In this document: positions 43,321 through 52,168 of the stretch, piece by piece
Layout: every line of letters begins with the position of its first letter
Numbering within the stretch: position 1 is the first letter of the stretch
NCBI GenBank assembly: GCA_900317305.1
Contig: ONGG01000016.1
Location: 1 to 52,525 of the forward strand
DNA: 52,525 nt
Origin: an uncultured Prevotellaceae bacterium
Lineage (GTDB): Bacteria > Bacteroidota > Bacteroidia > Bacteroidales > Bacteroidaceae
Direction of reading: 5' to 3'
Notes under the pieces: model-generated
What the model saw: only the letters and a program-made list of their open reading frames with translations
What the model was told of the DNA's origin: nothing
The model's database searches: none
Position numbers and translations under genes: made by a program

Positions 43321-44751
43321 TCATTTCTTTGGTTCCGACGGGCATCGCTTGCATCCACTGCCGTCGAAACAATGCGTACAGATACGCTCTCTGGGAATTC
43401 CGATGGATTTCACCAGATTGTCGATCTTGTTGAAACGAAGTGAGGTGATGCCGAGACGATGCGCTATCTCATCCACCATGCGGTGATACTCAGGAGAGGT
43501 GGCATCCGAATACTTGACAAGGTTCTTCTCGGGGTCGCCCTCGAAATCCTGTATCACACGGCGGGTGATGAGTTCCAAGTCGCTCTTCGAACTGGTGAAG
43601 TTGACAAACGGACAGCCATAGACCAATGGTGGACAGGAGATGCGTGCATGCACCTCACTGGCACCATACTCAAAGAAGGTGCGCACATTGTCGCGCAGCT
43701 GTGTGCCCCTCACGATGGAGTCGTCGCAGAACACCACCCTTTGTCCGGTGAGGATGGCGCGGTTGGGGATAAGTTTCATCTTGGCCACCAGATTGCGGCG
43801 CGACTGGTTGCCTGGAGTGAAACTTCGCGGCCAGGTGGGCGTGTATTTCAGCACGGCGCGCTTGTAGGGTATGCCATGCCCCTCTGAATAGCCGATGGCC
43901 ATGCCTACACCCGAGTCGGGGATGCCACACACGATATCGGCCTCGGTGTCGTCTTCCTGGCCCATGATGAAGCCATTGCGCTCACGCATCTCCTCCACGT
44001 TCACCCCATTGTAGTCGCTGGTGGGAAAACCGTAATACACCCAAAGGAACGAGCAGATTTGCTCCTGTCCGCAGGGTTTCTGGAGCACCTCCAGCCTGTT
44101 CGACTGCAACTTCACGATTTCGCCTGGTCCCAAGTCGTGCACGGTGGCATAGTCGAGATTGGGAAAACTCGTCGACTCAGTACTGGCCGCATAGGCACCG
44201 TCTTTCTTTCCTATGACGATGGGCGTACGGCCACAAATGTCGCGTGCGGCGATGATGCCATCTTCTGTGAGGATAAGCATCGAGCACGAGCCCTCTATCT
44301 TGTTGAATACCTTATTGATACCATCCACAAAAGAGGAGCCCATATTGATGAGCAGGGCCACCAATTCGGTCTGATTGATCTTGTTGGCCGACATCTCGCT
44401 GAAATGCATGCGCTCGGCCAACAGTTGATGGGCGATTTCGGGCATGTTGTTGATCTTGGCCACGGTGACCACGGCAAAGCGCCCCAGGTGCGAATTGACG
44501 ATGATGGGCTGGGGATCGGTGTCGCTGATCACACCAATACCCTGGCATCCATGAAACTCATCGAGCTCGTCTTCAAACTTCGAACGGAAATAATCTCTTT
44601 CCAAGCTATGGATAGACCTGCTGAAACCTTTCTCAGGGTCGAAAGTAGCCATACCTGCACGGCGTGTGCCGAGATGCGAGTTGTAGTCTGTGCCATAAAA
44701 CAAGTCGTTGACACAGTCACTCACAGAAATTGTCCCAAAAAAACCTCCCAT
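43321..44751 (-). CDS. PurF-like amidophosphoribosyltransferase lacking the catalytic cysteine
   Basis: A 476-residue protein from ATG 44751. Its C-terminal half has the PRPP loop VVFCDDSIVRGTQL (339-352) of amidophosphoribosyltransferase, the first enzyme of purine synthesis, and a CTHCFDGSGCKRC cluster near the end as in iron-sulfur forms. The N-terminus is unusual: it begins MGGFFG where PurF has Met-Cys-Gly, so the glutaminase nucleophile (Cys after Met removal) is missing. Other glutaminase motifs are changed too: HLGTRRAG instead of HRGQES, and ARDICGRTP instead of ARDPxGxRP. It may use free ammonia or be a regulatory relative. Perfect promoter upstream; single gene with terminator. Confidence 0.85.
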   Translation of the reverse strand: MGGFFGTISVSDCVNDLFYGTDYNSHLGTRRAGMATFDPEKGFSRSIHSLERDYFRSKFEDELDEFHGCQGIGVISDTDPQPIIVNSHLGRFAVVTVAKINNMPEIAHQLLAERMHFSEMSANKINQTELVALLINMGSSFVDGINKVFNKIEGSCSMLILTEDGIIAARDICGRTPIVIGKKDGAYAASTESTSFPNLDYATVHDLGPGEIVKLQSNRLEVLQKPCGQEQICSFLWVYYGFPTSDYNGVNVEEMRERNGFIMGQEDDTEADIVCGIPDSGVGMAIGYSEGHGIPYKRAVLKYTPTWPRSFTPGNQSRRNLVAKMKLIPNRAILTGQRVVFCDDSIVRGTQLRDNVRTFFEYGASEVHARISCPPLVYGCPFVNFTSSKSDLELITRRVIQDFEGDPEKNLVKYSDATSPEYHRMVDEIAHRLGITSLRFNKIDNLVKSIGIPRERICTHCFDGSGCKRCPSEPKK

Positions 44752-44788
44752 TGAATAAAAATATTTCCTTTTATTGCTAATCTGCGTG

Positions 44789-44820
44789 CAAAGGTACGAT
44801 ATAGAAAGCGAAAAGCCAAA
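44789..44820 (-). promoter_or_regulatory. Perfect consensus promoter of the PurF-like gene
   Basis: TTTG, 20 bases, TACCTTTG on the minus strand, 38 bases before the ATG at 44751. Confidence 0.85.
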
Positions 44821-44881
44821 AATATTTTTTGTTTTTTCTGCCAACTCTGCCACACATCCCCACACCCTGCGCCCTAGCGCC

Positions 44882-45598
44882 TCATCTGCTGGCGAGAATC
44901 TCGCTCAGCAAATAGCCACGATGGGTGTCGACACATGCGTAATGAGGGGTGACCACAGCTTGGTTCTCATAGTTCTGCGTGTGTCCGAATATCTGGTACG
45001 GACCATCCTCCAACGCGGTCATCTCCATGCAGTCAGCCCAGAGCGGTCCGCCAGCCGGGGAAAGGCCTCCCCTGCTCCACCCCACGTCGGCGAGTGCGGC
45101 CATTCCCTCGTCCGACTGGGCCAGACGGTTGAGATTCTCGGCATTGAGCTCGCCAATCTGCTGGGCATGGATACGGTACCATTCCGGCACCACTCCGGCA
45201 TGGGTGAACAGGCATCGCTCGCCTTCGTATTCGGCCTCAAAGGCCAAAGAGAAGAGCTGGTCGTAAGTGTCGAACAACTGGGTGTAGGCCTGGGCCATCA
45301 TCGAACTGTAGCGGCTGCCCATGGCCAGACGCCTGAAAATGGCCGACTTGTAGTGCATGTCGTGATTGCCGAGCAACAAGGTGGTCTGTGACGGATGATT
45401 GACGGCGTAGCCTATGATATCGACGAAATTGTCGTAGGCCTGCTGCACCGAGATGTACTCATGTGGATACGGGTCGGTATAGTCGCCCAGAAACAGCACA
45501 TGGCTCCAGTGCGGCATGTTCAATGCCTCTCGCCAAAAGGTGCGGCCATGCACATCGGGTATGACGAGCAAGTCGTGTTCGGAATCAAATCGCATCAT
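44882..45598 (-). CDS. Metallophosphoesterase
   Basis: A 238-residue calcineurin-like phosphoesterase. The dimetal blocks are in order: DVHG (about 13-16), GDYTDPYP (the GD-x(n) block), GNHDMHY (GNHD motif), and THAGVVPEWY with later GHTQNYE. The first ATG is 45598 (MMRFDSEHDLLVIPDVHG); a TTG seven codons upstream is less likely. It acts in the cytoplasm, with no signal peptide; substrate unknown, possibly a nucleotide or phosphoprotein. It has its own promoter on the minus strand. Confidence 0.9.
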   Translation of the reverse strand: MMRFDSEHDLLVIPDVHGRTFWREALNMPHWSHVLFLGDYTDPYPHEYISVQQAYDNFVDIIGYAVNHPSQTTLLLGNHDMHYKSAIFRRLAMGSRYSSMMAQAYTQLFDTYDQLFSLAFEAEYEGERCLFTHAGVVPEWYRIHAQQIGELNAENLNRLAQSDEGMAALADVGWSRGGLSPAGGPLWADCMEMTALEDGPYQIFGHTQNYENQAVVTPHYACVDTHRGYLLSEILASR

Positions 45599-45658
45599 TT
45601 TCAGTTGTTGATCTATCAATATGCCTTAATCATATATAAAAAGGTATAATACCCTCTG

Positions 45659-45691
45659 CAAAGATAATGCAATTAGGAGAAAAAAATCAAA
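45659..45691 (-). promoter_or_regulatory. Promoter of the metallophosphoesterase
   Basis: TTTG, 21 bases, TATCTTTG on the minus strand, about 60 bases before the start. Confidence 0.78.
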
Positions 45692-45782
45692 ATATTCATT
45701 TCTTTTCCGAACCGCAATCCGTTTTTTTGACGTCACATTTGAATTTTTCGGCAAAAAACATGGCAGATTGTCACAAAAACAC

Positions 45783-45790
45783 TAAATTTG
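45783..45790 (+). promoter_or_regulatory. Promoter -7 box (TAAATTTG)
   Basis: TAAATTTG fits TAnnTTTG and gives a leader of about 70 nt before the gene at 45866. TTGTCACAA, similar to the sites at 36944-37031, lies just upstream near 45766. Confidence 0.5.
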
Positions 45791-45865
45791 AGGCGAAAAA
45801 CAAGGTGGAAGGCCACAATTCCTGATTTGGGCCTCCATATCACATCACCCATAAAATACTATACC

Positions 45866-46330
45866 ATGAGCGATTTTGACGACATCCTTAACTCCCTGAA
45901 AAAGGGCCTCGGCGAGATGACCGAGGAAGTGCAACAGAAGTACAACGAGTTGGTGGAGTATCTCGACACCCACGACTCAGAAGAAATCAAGGCCGACCTG
46001 CGCAAGCGCGTGGAAGAAGTGGGCGCCGACGCCAAGGAAGGTTTTGAGAAAGCCAAGGAAGGACTGAGCGACATGAAAGACGAGGCCATCGACAAGTTGG
46101 GCGACAACAAAGACTCCCTGCGCGAGGGTCTCGGCAAGGCCAAGAGCCAGATCGACGAACTCAAGGAGAAAGCCCAGGCCAAACTCAACGACCCTGAGGT
46201 TCAGGAGCGCATCGCCGGTGCCCGTGAGAATCTACAGGAAGGCGTCGACAAGGCCAAGGAGGTGATAGACAGCGGCCTCGACATTGTGCAGAAGCAATTT
46301 GAGGAATTGCGCAAGAAACTCAACCTCTGA
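45866..46330 (+). CDS. Helical, lysine/glutamate-rich protein (YtxH/LEA-like)
   Basis: A 154-residue protein from ATG 45866. It is almost entirely charged amphipathic helix, with 11- to 15-residue near-repeats such as GFEKAKEGLSDMKDEAIDKL, VGADAKEG, GLGKAKSQIDELKEKAQ and GVDKAKEVID. The pattern resembles YtxH-type and LEA/stress proteins, often made in stationary phase, and also apolipoprotein-like membrane-binding helices. No signal peptide or cysteines. Single-gene unit with a terminator. Confidence 0.8.
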   Translation: MSDFDDILNSLKKGLGEMTEEVQQKYNELVEYLDTHDSEEIKADLRKRVEEVGADAKEGFEKAKEGLSDMKDEAIDKLGDNKDSLREGLGKAKSQIDELKEKAQAKLNDPEVQERIAGARENLQEGVDKAKEVIDSGLDIVQKQFEELRKKLNL

Positions 46331-46339
46331 TATGACTGA

Positions 46340-46377
46340 AGGGAAGGATGCCGCAGGCGCAGCCCTTCCCTATTTTT
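46340..46377 (+). terminator. Intrinsic terminator of the helical-protein gene
   Basis: AGGGAAGG and CCTTCCCT pair around 16 bases, followed by ATTTTT; it also lies just past the stop of the convergent response regulator. Confidence 0.85.
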
Positions 46378-46389
46378 CCCAGCCTGTTT

Positions 46390-47025
46390 TCAGATATAGT
46401 ATTCCGCGGGGTCGATCAGTCCGGCGCGGAGGGCGTATTTCGTGGCCTCATGCACGTTGTTCACCCCCAGTTTCCTGAAAATGTTCTTTCGGTGGGTATT
46501 CACCGTATGGAAACTGGAGAAGCGTTTTTCCGATATCTCGCGTGTGGTCATGCCCAATGCGATGTCTTTCAGGATTTCGGTCTCGGTGCGGGTGAGGATA
46601 GCCTTCTCCTCGGCAGGCTGCGCCGTGAGCAGCATCTCTGCCACACGCTGACCGATAAAGCGCCGTGAGAGCAGCGCCTGCCTCACACACTCCTTGATCT
46701 CGGCCAACGGCGACTCCTTAAGCAGCACACTGATTTGCGTAGACGAGGCGATGAGCCTGCGCACAAGGTCGAGACTCAGGTCCTCACTGAAGAGAATCCA
46801 CATGGTCTTCGGAAAACGGTCGGAGAGGATGAGCATCTCGTCGGCATCATTGATGTCGAAAAGGGTATAGTCGAATATCACCACGGCATCGGGAGTGGTC
46901 TTCAGGAGTGTGATGACACCGGCCTTGTCGTTGGCCACATTGCATTGGCACTCGCCCATCTGTCCGACCACGAACTGCAGTCCGGCCCGTGTGATATCCT
47001 GATTGTCGGCCAAAATAATGGTCAT
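46390..47025 (-). CDS. NarL/LuxR-type response regulator
   Basis: A 211-residue two-component regulator: an N-terminal receiver with Asp7, phospho-acceptor Asp52 (VVIFDYTL) and Lys103 (LLKES), then a C-terminal LuxR HTH (LTRTETEILKDIALGMTTREI, VNTHRKNIFRKLGV). Position 6 has Ala where the family often has a second acidic residue, so Mg binding may be weaker. No histidine kinase is nearby. It starts 3 bases after the thioesterase gene stop, in an operon DUF5686-thioesterase-regulator, which suggests the regulator responds to, or controls, an envelope state. Confidence 0.9.
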   Translation of the reverse strand: MTIILADNQDITRAGLQFVVGQMGECQCNVANDKAGVITLLKTTPDAVVIFDYTLFDINDADEMLILSDRFPKTMWILFSEDLSLDLVRRLIASSTQISVLLKESPLAEIKECVRQALLSRRFIGQRVAEMLLTAQPAEEKAILTRTETEILKDIALGMTTREISEKRFSSFHTVNTHRKNIFRKLGVNNVHEATKYALRAGLIDPAEYYI

Positions 47026-47028
47026 GAC

Positions 47029-47514
47029 TCAGAAAGGTAAGAGATTGTCGCCCTCCACGTCGCAATGCTCGAAGCCCATTTCCCGCGACTTCTCCTCGTT
47101 GAGCACGAAATAAGTGGCATCGCCCTCGGCGCACACCTCGCCATGGGCATTCTCCACCACCACATGGATATCTGCCAACTGCCTGCGCTGCTGTGAGAGT
47201 TGCGCGCGGATGGTGATCTGGGTCTCGCTGGCCAGGAGTTCCTTCTTGAAACTCACATTGAGTCTTGCCGTCATACCGGCCGACTGGAGTTTGCGGGTAA
47301 CCACCCATCCGGCCGTCTCGTCGATAAGGGTCGAGATGATACCTCCGTGGAGCACGCCCACCCATCCCTGGAAATGGTCCTGGGGCCGCCAGAAACTGAT
47401 GATTTGGTCGCCCTCCTCGAAAAACTCCATGTGGAGTCCGATGGGATTGGTGGGTGCGCAGCCAAAGCAGTAGTAGCCCTCTTTATGGAGCCATGGATTG
47501 CTGATTTTTCTCAT
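47029..47514 (-). CDS. PaaI-type hotdog thioesterase
   Basis: A 161-residue protein of the hotdog fold. Features: a CFGCAPTNPIGLHM start (near residue 16) typical of this branch, and HGGIISTLIDETAGW (about 55-70) where Asp64 lies on the central helix as the likely catalytic acid, as in PaaI/YbgC relatives. It hydrolyses acyl-CoA or similar thioesters in the cytoplasm; substrate not predictable. It lies 15 bases downstream of the DUF5686 gene and 3 bases upstream of the response regulator gene. Confidence 0.9.
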   Translation of the reverse strand: MRKISNPWLHKEGYYCFGCAPTNPIGLHMEFFEEGDQIISFWRPQDHFQGWVGVLHGGIISTLIDETAGWVVTRKLQSAGMTARLNVSFKKELLASETQITIRAQLSQQRRQLADIHVVVENAHGEVCAEGDATYFVLNEEKSREMGFEHCDVEGDNLLPF

Positions 47515-47529
47515 ATAATTAGGGTGATA

Positions 47530-50085
47530 TCAGAATGTGAAATTGAATCCGAAGCGCACGCCATGGCGGTGCACGCCACTGAATCCGGTATAACTCATAC
47601 GGTGTACGTAGTCGACCTCGAAGAACTTCAGGATGTTGTGCACACCCACGAAGAATTCCCAATAGGGCTCAATGCCATGCATGAGATGGCTCTCACTGGG
47701 GAATCCAAAAAGTTTGGTGTCGTTAGCATTCTCTGGCAAGAAGGGGTTGTTCTTGTCGGTGAGATGGCCTATCATGCCCTTTATTCCTATCACCTCGCGG
47801 AGCTTGAGCTTGTGGATAAGCGGCAGACGGTTGAAAAGTTTTCCGTTCATATCCCATTTCAAGATGAGGATGGCCATACGGTCGTTGAGGAACTCCATAT
47901 TGTTCATCAGCGAGAACGTGCCTGAATTGAGCATGTAGGAGAGGTTGGCGGGAGGCAGGATGAGCAGGGGGAATGGCACCTTGTTCCATTGTGCCCCAGC
48001 CTTGAGGCGCACATCGAACCGGCCCCAACTGTTGAGCCAGAAACGCTTGTAGATGCCCAGTTCGGTGTAGTTGTACTTATACTCACCGCCCAGCACACCA
48101 TCGAAGCCCATGGTGTGGGAAAGGGAGAACTCGGGTGCATCGAAGTTCACGGCCACACGGTGCTGCTTGGTGTTCACATAGGTGCGGCCGGGACAATAGA
48201 TGAATCCCAGCGACATCTCCGTGGTGTGGATCTTGTTGACGGGAGCACCGTCGCTCAGGCGGTTGAAGGCCAGTTCGCCTGTAGGCTCATTGCTCTCCAC
48301 CTTGGCATTGAAGAGGGTGCGGAAACCGTCATCGGTCTCCCAGTCGAACTTCAGTTCGTGCCTGCGATAGAAATACATCTGGTCTACCTTCTTCCACCTG
48401 ACCGCGGTGAACACATTGTCCTTGTCGGAGATGAGGAACTTGTCGGAGGGCGACATCACATCATAGGCCGTGTTGAACGTGATGCTGCGGATGGGGAATT
48501 CGGCAAGCTGGTTCTCCTTCCTGTTGAACGAATAGGTAAGCGCCGTGTTGTAGTAGTGGCGCTTGCTCTTGTAACCATAGGCGTAGTATCCCTTGAAGAA
48601 GAGGTGTGGGTTGAGGGCGCCAGTGGTCTGGCCACTCATCCTGAACCTCAATCCGTCAACAAAGTTGGTGGACACGAAGGTGTTCACAGGTCCGAAGTCG
48701 AACTTGCTCTTCCCGTTGGGTCCGCTGGTCTCCACATAGTTCTCGATGAGGAGTTTGGCAGCGAAGAGGATGTATTTGAACCCACCCACGTTCTTGATCT
48801 TGTCGAGGAATCCGTCCATCGACTCCTCGCTCTTGGAAAGATCCACTTTACGGTGCTCTTTCCAGAAATCTTCTTTCTGCAACCGCGCGTCGGGCTCCAC
48901 CTTGGTGAGCGCCTTTCCTTTGAACGCATGCTTGGGTATCTCGTCGAAGGAGTAGTTGTCGAGATAGGTGTTGCGTATCACCACGGCCTTGCTCAGGAAA
49001 TTGGTGAGCGACATCTCCACGATCATGTTGTCTACATTGAGCACCCACTCGCCATTGGGCAACTTCATATACTCCTGCTCTATCTTCATGCCCTCCACGA
49101 AGTTCACGTCGCTGCGCTGGGGCAAGGAGAGGTTGCATTTCTTCACATGGAGCGACGAGTCGGCCAGGACGTAGATCTCGCCACGGAAACCGAAGTCCTG
49201 TTGGTTGTTGGGGGTGAACTGCAAGTGGAAGCACTTGTCGTTGCCCACATACACGGTGTCCTCGATATAGAACCGGTAGAATGCCACGGCATCCTTGCCT
49301 ATGGGACTGGTGAAGCGGAATTGCAGCAGCCTCACCTGGTCGTCGTAGATGTCCACGTCGGTGAAGGCGTCCTTGAGGATGGTGTTGAGGATGTCGCCTG
49401 TCTCGATGAGTTGGTTCACGCCCTTGCTCTGCTGGCCACGGATAATGTCCTTGTGCTGCTTGGGCGACTTGCGGTAGATGTGCTGAAGCGCCGTCTCGTC
49501 GACCGACAACGGCAGGATGAGTTTGTTGTTGAGCGGACAAATCTCCACCTGGTCGAGCATCCACTGCATCTTCTTCTCCTGCACGTCTTCCAATTCGTTG
49601 GGCGTGACGTCGTTCACGGCAAGCGTAATCTTCTGGTATTTGGAATATTGGTAGAAGTCGTGGTTCTCGAGGTCGGTGCGCTTCTTGGCCTGTATCACGC
49701 GCTTCATAAGTTCTACGGCAGGGTTGTTCTTGCGGCTGTATTTGCTGCGGCGCTTCGAGCGCACCACCACCTCTTCCAGGCGCTGGGCCTCGGGTTTCAT
49801 CCTGACCACCACCGGCAACTGCATGTCGGCCTTGATGCTGAGCGTCATGGTCTTGTAGCCCACGGCCTTCACCGTGAGTTGCCAGCCATTGTGCCGCTCG
49901 ATGCTGAATGTGCCATTCTCCTCTCCCATGGCCGAGATGTGATGGCCCTTATAGATAAGGCTGGCAAAAGGAATGGTGTCGCCACTTTCCCTGTCAACCA
50001 CTACTCCCGTCACCTGTGCCTGTGCGCTGAGCACCATCGTCCAGAACAGGATGACCAGCGAAAAAGCCTTTGTCAAATATCTCAT
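47530..50085 (-). CDS. DUF5686 outer-membrane protein with carboxypeptidase-like regulatory domain
   Basis: An 851-residue protein from ATG 50085 (MRYLTKAFSLVILFWTMVLS), signal peptide ending LSAQAQ. Residues about 25-110 are a CarboxypepD-reg-like beta-sandwich (VTGVVVDRESGDTIPFASL ...), as at the start of SusC-like proteins. The rest is the DUF5686 region, ending in strands suited to a beta-barrel (GVRFGFNFTF at the C-terminus, a terminal aromatic). There is no TonB box or plug that I recognise. First gene of an operon with a thioesterase and a response regulator. Promoter TATCTTTG at 50136-50143. Confidence 0.88.
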   Translation of the reverse strand: MRYLTKAFSLVILFWTMVLSAQAQVTGVVVDRESGDTIPFASLIYKGHHISAMGEENGTFSIERHNGWQLTVKAVGYKTMTLSIKADMQLPVVVRMKPEAQRLEEVVVRSKRRSKYSRKNNPAVELMKRVIQAKKRTDLENHDFYQYSKYQKITLAVNDVTPNELEDVQEKKMQWMLDQVEICPLNNKLILPLSVDETALQHIYRKSPKQHKDIIRGQQSKGVNQLIETGDILNTILKDAFTDVDIYDDQVRLLQFRFTSPIGKDAVAFYRFYIEDTVYVGNDKCFHLQFTPNNQQDFGFRGEIYVLADSSLHVKKCNLSLPQRSDVNFVEGMKIEQEYMKLPNGEWVLNVDNMIVEMSLTNFLSKAVVIRNTYLDNYSFDEIPKHAFKGKALTKVEPDARLQKEDFWKEHRKVDLSKSEESMDGFLDKIKNVGGFKYILFAAKLLIENYVETSGPNGKSKFDFGPVNTFVSTNFVDGLRFRMSGQTTGALNPHLFFKGYYAYGYKSKRHYYNTALTYSFNRKENQLAEFPIRSITFNTAYDVMSPSDKFLISDKDNVFTAVRWKKVDQMYFYRRHELKFDWETDDGFRTLFNAKVESNEPTGELAFNRLSDGAPVNKIHTTEMSLGFIYCPGRTYVNTKQHRVAVNFDAPEFSLSHTMGFDGVLGGEYKYNYTELGIYKRFWLNSWGRFDVRLKAGAQWNKVPFPLLILPPANLSYMLNSGTFSLMNNMEFLNDRMAILILKWDMNGKLFNRLPLIHKLKLREVIGIKGMIGHLTDKNNPFLPENANDTKLFGFPSESHLMHGIEPYWEFFVGVHNILKFFEVDYVHRMSYTGFSGVHRHGVRFGFNFTF

Positions 50086-50135
50086 CAACTCAATATCCGC
50101 CCTCTCTTTGCGGGCTATTATTTTTAAATATCGTG

Positions 50136-50143
50136 CAAAGATA
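50136..50143 (-). promoter_or_regulatory. Promoter -7 box of the DUF5686 operon
   Basis: TATCTTTG on the minus strand, 50 bases before the ATG at 50085. Confidence 0.65.
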
Positions 50144-50249
50144 AACATTCTACACAACTTTTAAAAATTTTGCTCCGTTTTTTAACATTATATCAAAGAT
50201 ATTGAAGATAAAGTTTGTGATGTTTTTACGCCAGATGACAAAAAAATGT

Positions 50250-50257
50250 TACCTTTG
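50250..50257 (+). promoter_or_regulatory. Promoter -7 box of the Wzi-like gene
   Basis: TACCTTTG 11 bases before the ATG at 50269, implying a very short leader; T-rich sequence near the -33 position. Confidence 0.65.
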
Positions 50258-50268
50258 CATCTCATAGT

Positions 50269-51807
50269 ATGAGCACTTTCACGAAAAATCGAAACCGCAA
50301 TCCTATAGGCAAGCTGATGGTCCTTCTTCTTGCCACATCTCTCCTGTGCCCTGTCACGACAGCGGCGCAAGACTCTCTCGGCACCAGCGTCGACTACGAC
50401 CTTGCCGCCGAGACTGCCGTGGGAACGGGCGATTTCACCGCCTATCAACTGGCCACCAACCGGCATCATGTGCTGGCCACACGCAGCAATACCGCATACC
50501 TGAGGGGCGCCATCCATGCACGCCATGCGTTCACCCCCAACCTATCGCTGTCGGCCGGTGTCGACGCGGTGGCCTCGGTCCATGCCGACCATGAACTCTA
50601 CCTGCAGCAATGCTTCGCCAACCTGTCATACCGGTCGTTCTTCATCGAGATAGGCAGCCGTGAACTAAAGCCTGCCGTGCGCGACGACGTGCTCTCATCG
50701 GGAGCGTTTGCCAATGGCACCAATGCCAAGCCCGTGCCGCAGGTGCACTTCGGCACGAGCGAGTTCTGGAATGTGCCATTCACCAAAGGATGGCTGCAGG
50801 CCCACTTCGACTTCGGCTATGGCAAGTTCATGGACAGTGGATATCGCGAGGACATGTTCCGCCGGGGTGGTGATGTCAACCTCTCCTACTCCACCGGGGC
50901 GCTCTACCACCAAAAACATCTGTATTTCCGCACCAATCCCACGAAACGGTTCTTCATCACCGCCGGCATAGAGCATTCGGTGCAACTTTGTGGCACCAGC
51001 CACACCCTTGTCGACGGCAAGATGGACGACAAGGAAAAACCGGCCTCGCTGAAGGCGTTCTGGCACGTCATCCTCCCTCTGGGCGACAGCCACTATTTCG
51101 AGAACGAGGCGATGGAAGACTGGATTTATGGCAACCACGTGGGCACGATGACCGTACAACTCGGGTGCAACATCAGCAAGCACCACCAAGTGGAAGTCTA
51201 TGTCGACGACCCCTTCGAGGATGGGTCGGGCATGCGCAAGGGCAATGGTTGGGATGGCTTATACGGCGTTCAGTACCGCAACAAGGCTCCGGGCCGGCAG
51301 TGGGTAAGGGGTGCCGTAGTGGAGTTCCTCCAGACCACCAACCAGAGCGGTCCACTCCACTGGGACGGCGGCGACTATCCCGAACCGGCGCGCAGCGAGA
51401 TTACCGACAAGGCGACGGGCAACGACAACTACTACAACCACATGTTCTATGTGAGTTACGACCACTATGGCATGACATTGGGCAACGCCCTCATCACCTC
51501 GCCCATTTACAACCTCGATGGCAACACCTCATTCATCGACAACCGCATCAAGGCATGGCATCTGGGTGTGAACGGCGAGATTACCAGCCGCCTGTCCTAT
51601 CTTGTCAAGTGCTCCTACCGTGAGGGATGGGGTACCTATATCATGCCGCTGCCCAAGAAGCATCACTCGTTCGATGCGATGCTGCAGGGACTATATGTCA
51701 CAGGCCCCTGGCAAATCAGCGCCGCCTATGCCTTCGACAAGGGCAATATCTACGGCGACTGCTCCACGTTCAATCTCAAAATCAGTTTTCATGGCAAGAT
51801 ACTATAA
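50269..51807 (+). CDS. Capsule assembly Wzi-like outer-membrane protein
   Basis: A 512-residue protein with a signal peptide (hydrophobic stretch about 15-30, cleavage near TTAAQD). The body has alternating strands of an outer-membrane barrel, for example SYRSFFIEIGSREL and GWLQAHFDFGYGKFMDSGYREDM, which fit the Wzi-type family. Wzi proteins help attach capsular polysaccharide at the cell surface. No capsule synthesis genes are in the window. A lipoprotein gene overlaps its end by 17 bases, so the two are translationally linked. Confidence 0.85.
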   Translation: MSTFTKNRNRNPIGKLMVLLLATSLLCPVTTAAQDSLGTSVDYDLAAETAVGTGDFTAYQLATNRHHVLATRSNTAYLRGAIHARHAFTPNLSLSAGVDAVASVHADHELYLQQCFANLSYRSFFIEIGSRELKPAVRDDVLSSGAFANGTNAKPVPQVHFGTSEFWNVPFTKGWLQAHFDFGYGKFMDSGYREDMFRRGGDVNLSYSTGALYHQKHLYFRTNPTKRFFITAGIEHSVQLCGTSHTLVDGKMDDKEKPASLKAFWHVILPLGDSHYFENEAMEDWIYGNHVGTMTVQLGCNISKHHQVEVYVDDPFEDGSGMRKGNGWDGLYGVQYRNKAPGRQWVRGAVVEFLQTTNQSGPLHWDGGDYPEPARSEITDKATGNDNYYNHMFYVSYDHYGMTLGNALITSPIYNLDGNTSFIDNRIKAWHLGVNGEITSRLSYLVKCSYREGWGTYIMPLPKKHHSFDAMLQGLYVTGPWQISAAYAFDKGNIYGDCSTFNLKISFHGKIL

Positions 51808-52168
51808 ATACATCCTTCTGCTGCCCTTGTTCCTCATGGCGGCATGCCAGGAGGGTGGCGATGCCGGCGACCTGCTCGGACAGTGGCGCCTGACCGGAAC
51901 CGACGACCGATACGTGGGCTTTTCGGGCTCTATCGCCTGGTTTCACTCCACCGACAGAAGAGAAGTGTTTGCGAATTTCCAACACGTTGGCGACAGCCTC
52001 TTCATCCAATGCTCTTCCATCTATGGCTCTCCCGCCGACACCACCTTCATCGAGAATGCCTTTGGTCTCAAGCCCTTCAAGAACATCCGTGTAAGAATCG
52101 ACGCCCTCGACTCCGACCGTCTCATCCTCAGCAAAGAAAGCCAATCGTGGAATTTCTATAAGTATTGA
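51791..52168 (+). CDS. Lipocalin-like lipoprotein
   Basis: A 125-residue lipoprotein from ATG 51791 (MARYYKYILLLPLFLMAAC), lipobox ending at Cys19. The mature part begins with LGQWRLTGTDD, the GxW motif of lipocalin-like domains in Bacteroidetes, followed by short beta strands. Its start lies inside the Wzi gene (17-base overlap, different frame), which supports co-expression and perhaps a joint role at the outer membrane. An upstream longer frame is a shadow of the Wzi gene. Confidence 0.8.
   Translation: MARYYKYILLLPLFLMAACQEGGDAGDLLGQWRLTGTDDRYVGFSGSIAWFHSTDRREVFANFQHVGDSLFIQCSSIYGSPADTTFIENAFGLKPFKNIRVRIDALDSDRLILSKESQSWNFYKY

Noticed and set aside
47989-50127. 712-residue plus-strand ORF
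   Set aside because: Shadow of the DUF5686 gene, with typical antisense composition.
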